Assembly (NCBI GenBank): GCA_031548675.1
Contig: JAVBQU010000193.1
Coordinates: 1-22,347 of the forward strand
Length of the DNA: 22,347 nucleotides
Source: JAVBQU01 sp031548675
GTDB lineage: Bacteria > Bacteroidota > Bacteroidia > Bacteroidales > P3
Direction: 5' to 3'
The notes beneath the pieces were generated by a model, which searched no databases, was not told the origin of the DNA, and saw only the letters and a list, made by a program, of their open reading frames with translations. A program made the translations under genes and the position numbers. This document shows, in pieces, positions 20,063 through 22,347 of this stretch; position 1 is the stretch's first letter, and each line of letters opens with the position of its first letter.

Positions 20063-21340
20063 TTACCTGTTCGGATACTTAGCTTTCATAATTAAGCGGA
20101 GCGAATCATCATAGCTCCAATATTTTTGAGTCCAATCAAGCATAACTTGCAGCTTGTTTTTCACGCCAACGATAGATAGTAAGTGGATAACCGCCCATAC
20201 AAACCATGCCCAAAATCCGGTCATGTGCATAAAAGGAAAATCAGCTACCGCTTTATTTCTGCCGATAGTAGCCAAAGAACCTTTGTTAATGTATGAAAAT
20301 GGTTTAGCTTCTTTGCTATGTTCAATTTTGGTAAGATTTTTAGCCAGATATTTAGCTTGTTGAATTGCTACTTGAGCCACTTGCGGATGTCCATTCGGAA
20401 AACGCTTATCCTGATTGGCTTGTACGCAAATATCGCCGATGGCAAAAATATTTTTAAACCCTTGTACTTGATTAAATTCGTTAACGGCAATACGTCCGCG
20501 GGCTTGTACGGTTTCCTTAGGCAAACCTTCAAGACTTACCGCTTTTACACCGGTTGTCCAGATAAACGTTTTACTGGGGAGACTAGTTCCATCATTAAAA
20601 AATACAGTATCGTCGGTATAGTCGGTTACAGAAGTATTCAATAAAATATTGACTCCCATTTTCTCTAAATATTTCTGCGAAACATGCGATGATTTTTCCG
20701 ACATCACAGCTAAGGTTTTATTCGAAGCCTCTACCAAATAGATTTGTAATTCGTCTAAATCCAATTCAGGATAATCCTTAGGGAAGATATAACGTTTCAT
20801 TTCTGCCAATGCACCCGCAATCTCCACGCCGGTTGCTCCCGCTCCTGCAATTACTATATTCAAATACTTTTTTCTGTCTTCCGGATTAGGGAGGTTCAGA
20901 GCTTTTTCAATATTACACAAAATGGTATTTCGCAAAGCCAATGCCTCGGGTACGGTTTTCATGGCAAATGCCTGCGTCTCTATATTTTTCATACCAAAGA
21001 AATTGGTCTGTGTACCCGCAGCTATTACCAAATAATCATATTCTATTTTCCCTACAGTTGTATCAATTGCATTCTCTTCCGGAAGAATCTGTTTAGCCTC
21101 AGCAATCCTGAAACGGAAGTTCTTTTGACTTTGAAAATTTCTCCTGAAAGGAAATGAAATAGCACTTGATTCCAATCCACAAGTTGCCACTTGATAAATC
21201 AAAGGAAGAAATTGATGATAATTATTTTTATCAATCAATATTATATCAAAATATTTAGGAGGAAGTTGCTTTGCCAAAGTCAGTCCGGCAAATCCGCCTC
21301 CGATGATAAGCACTGTTTTTTTATCTGCTTTTTTTGTCAT
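20063..21340 (-). CDS. ndh: Type II NADH dehydrogenase
   Basis: A 425-residue FAD enzyme that passes electrons from NADH to quinone without pumping protons. The FAD-binding motif is LIIGGGFAGLTLAKQL (11-26), the NADH-binding motif IVIAGAGATGVEIAGALAEM lies mid-protein, and the second FAD contact FAIGDICV is near residue 300. A C-terminal hydrophobic segment (FWAWFVWAVIHLLSIVGV) attaches it to the membrane, followed by a short tail. The AEIAG-type region and length are typical of bacterial NDH-2. It is monocistronic, with a terminator on each side. Confidence 0.93.
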   Translation of the reverse strand: MTKKADKKTVLIIGGGFAGLTLAKQLPPKYFDIILIDKNNYHQFLPLIYQVATCGLESSAISFPFRRNFQSQKNFRFRIAEAKQILPEENAIDTTVGKIEYDYLVIAAGTQTNFFGMKNIETQAFAMKTVPEALALRNTILCNIEKALNLPNPEDRKKYLNIVIAGAGATGVEIAGALAEMKRYIFPKDYPELDLDELQIYLVEASNKTLAVMSEKSSHVSQKYLEKMGVNILLNTSVTDYTDDTVFFNDGTSLPSKTFIWTTGVKAVSLEGLPKETVQARGRIAVNEFNQVQGFKNIFAIGDICVQANQDKRFPNGHPQVAQVAIQQAKYLAKNLTKIEHSKEAKPFSYINKGSLATIGRNKAVADFPFMHMTGFWAWFVWAVIHLLSIVGVKNKLQVMLDWTQKYWSYDDSLRLIMKAKYPNR

Positions 21341-21415
21341 GTCGATAGCTTTTAAAACCGTTCTCTATATGCTTAATTTTTTGCAAGTTGAAAATAATAG
21401 CCTCTGAATCAACGG

Positions 21416-21423
21416 CAAAATTA
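21416..21423 (-). promoter_or_regulatory. Candidate ndh promoter (-7 box)
   Basis: TAATTTTG on the minus strand matches TAnnTTTG, 76 bases before the ndh ATG and just past the pnp terminator. No good -33 match at 19 bases. Confidence 0.4.
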
Positions 21424-21438
21424 TCAAACATTTAAAAA

Positions 21439-21463
21439 AAAGAGCCATAATCTATGACTCTTT
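21439..21463 (-). terminator. pnp intrinsic terminator
   Basis: On the minus strand, AAAGAGTCATA and TATGGCTCTTT form an 11-bp stem (one G-T pair) with a 3-base loop, followed by a run of T. It lies about 30 bases after the pnp stop. Confidence 0.85.
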
Positions 21464-21494
21464 CGCGTATTAAACAATTAATAAAGGGTCTTGT

Positions 21495-22347
21495 TTAGGG
21501 CTTTGGCAATAATACTTTGCGTGAAAGCTTTAATTTACCTGTCTTTTTATCAATGTCAACTAATTTAACATCCAATCTATCACCTACTTTCAATACATCT
21601 TCTACGTTATTTACACGATCCCACGATATTTCGGAAATGTGCAGCAATCCATCTTTTCCCGGTAATATTTCAACAAAAGCTCCAAAAGGTTGAATGTTTT
21701 TTACAAGACAATTTTCATAAACCTGATCTATTTCAGGAACAGCTACAATACCTCTGATTCGTGCTTTGGCAGCTTCAATCGCATCTTTGTTAGCTGCGGC
21801 AATATCAATAATGCCGTATTCGCCCACTTCTTCAATTACGATAGTAGCTCCGGTTTCACGTTGCATTTCTTGAATTACTTTACCACCGGGTCCTATAACA
21901 GCACCAATAAATTCTTTGGCAATAGTCATTTTTTCAATACGTGGAACATGAGGTTTGTAATCCTCGCGAGGTTCCTTTATTGTTTCGGCTATTTTACCCA
22001 AAATGTGCATACGACCTTCTTTGGCTTGTTGCAAAGCTTGAGCCAATATTTCATAAGGAAGTCCGTCAACTTTAATGTCCATCTGGCAGGCAGTAATACC
22101 ATCGGCAGTTCCACAGACTTTGAAATCCATATCACCTAAATGATCTTCATCGCCTAAAATGTCAGATAAAACAGCAAAATTTCTGTTTTTAGTAATCAAT
22201 CCCATAGCAATACCCGATACAGGTTTAGCTAATTTAACACCGGCATCCATCAAAGCCATAGTTCCGGCACACACCGTAGCCATAGAAGAAGAACCATTCG
22301 ATTCTAAAATATCGGAAACAATACGGATAGTATAAGGATTATATTCG
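21495..22347 (-). CDS. pnp: Polynucleotide phosphorylase, 3' part (cut by window edge)
   Basis: The visible 284 codons are the C-terminal part of a 3'-to-5' RNA-degrading phosphorylase. The frame stays open to the window edge (EYNPYTIRIVSDILESNGSSSMATVC...), so the Met at 22283 is internal. The second RNase PH domain with DILESNGSSSMATVCAGT comes first. A KH domain (KEFIGAVIGPGGKVIQEMQRETG) and an S1 domain (VKNIQPFGAFVEILPGKDGLLHISEIS) follow. The protein ends soon after the S1 domain (LSRKVLLPKP), without the long tail seen in proteobacterial enzymes that bind RNase E. Confidence 0.95.
   Translation of the reverse strand, partial: EYNPYTIRIVSDILESNGSSSMATVCAGTMALMDAGVKLAKPVSGIAMGLITKNRNFAVLSDILGDEDHLGDMDFKVCGTADGITACQMDIKVDGLPYEILAQALQQAKEGRMHILGKIAETIKEPREDYKPHVPRIEKMTIAKEFIGAVIGPGGKVIQEMQRETGATIVIEEVGEYGIIDIAAANKDAIEAAKARIRGIVAVPEIDQVYENCLVKNIQPFGAFVEILPGKDGLLHISEISWDRVNNVEDVLKVGDRLDVKLVDIDKKTGKLKLSRKVLLPKP

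Overview
The window looks like a Bacteroidota chromosome, most likely order Bacteroidales. Reasons: the DNA is AT-rich; several promoters match the Bacteroidota pattern TTTG-N19-TAnnTTTG; there are many lipoproteins; one protein has a type IX secretion (T9SS) C-terminal sorting domain; and there are DUF4403, DUF5074/YncE-like and DUF4465 proteins. No tRNA, rRNA, CRISPR array or intact transposase was seen. I could not settle the genus.

Layout. Positions 1-210 hold nothing recognised. dinB (DNA polymerase IV, minus strand) is followed by a divergent promoter region and a cobalamin riboswitch (about 1391-1578). The riboswitch leads a vitamin B12 uptake block on the plus strand: a BtuB-like TonB-dependent transporter (1735-3897), an unknown secreted protein (4011-4631), a BtuG-like beta-propeller lipoprotein (4674-5771), a 787-residue multidomain T9SS-sorted surface protein with a DUF4465 domain (5913-8276) and a small eight-cysteine CWC-type protein (8370-8585). 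A strong hairpin at 8623-8661 ends the block. Then come a DUF4403 lipoprotein, a small unknown lipoprotein bracketed by short direct repeats, a minus-strand RluF-type pseudouridine synthase, a hairpin-rich 0.6 kb intergenic region and a minus-strand prolyl oligopeptidase. The plus strand resumes with a BtuC-like permease and BtuD-like ATPase, then lgt, purC and mscL. The window closes with minus-strand ndh and the 3' part of pnp, which runs off the right edge.

How the genes fit together. The riboswitch should repress the transporter operon when cobalamin is plentiful. The surface proteins (BtuG-like, DUF4465 protein) would capture cobalamin for BtuB. The BtuCD-like pair about 6.5 kb downstream could carry it across the inner membrane, but no BtuF-like binding protein is present here, so the substrate of that pair remains an inference.

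The most unusual parts are: (1) a palindromic dispersed repeat lying between the riboswitch-controlled start and the signal peptide of btuB; (2) an apparent fusion of two B12-locus surface domains with Ig, InlB-type and T9SS sorting domains; (3) a truncated, diverged copy of the btuD start attached to btuC, separated from the intact btuD by a 218-bp dispersed repeat that recurs at 19733-19950; (4) a cluster of several palindrome types at 12068-12500; and (5) a 20-codon ORF behind a consensus promoter at 8698-8728.
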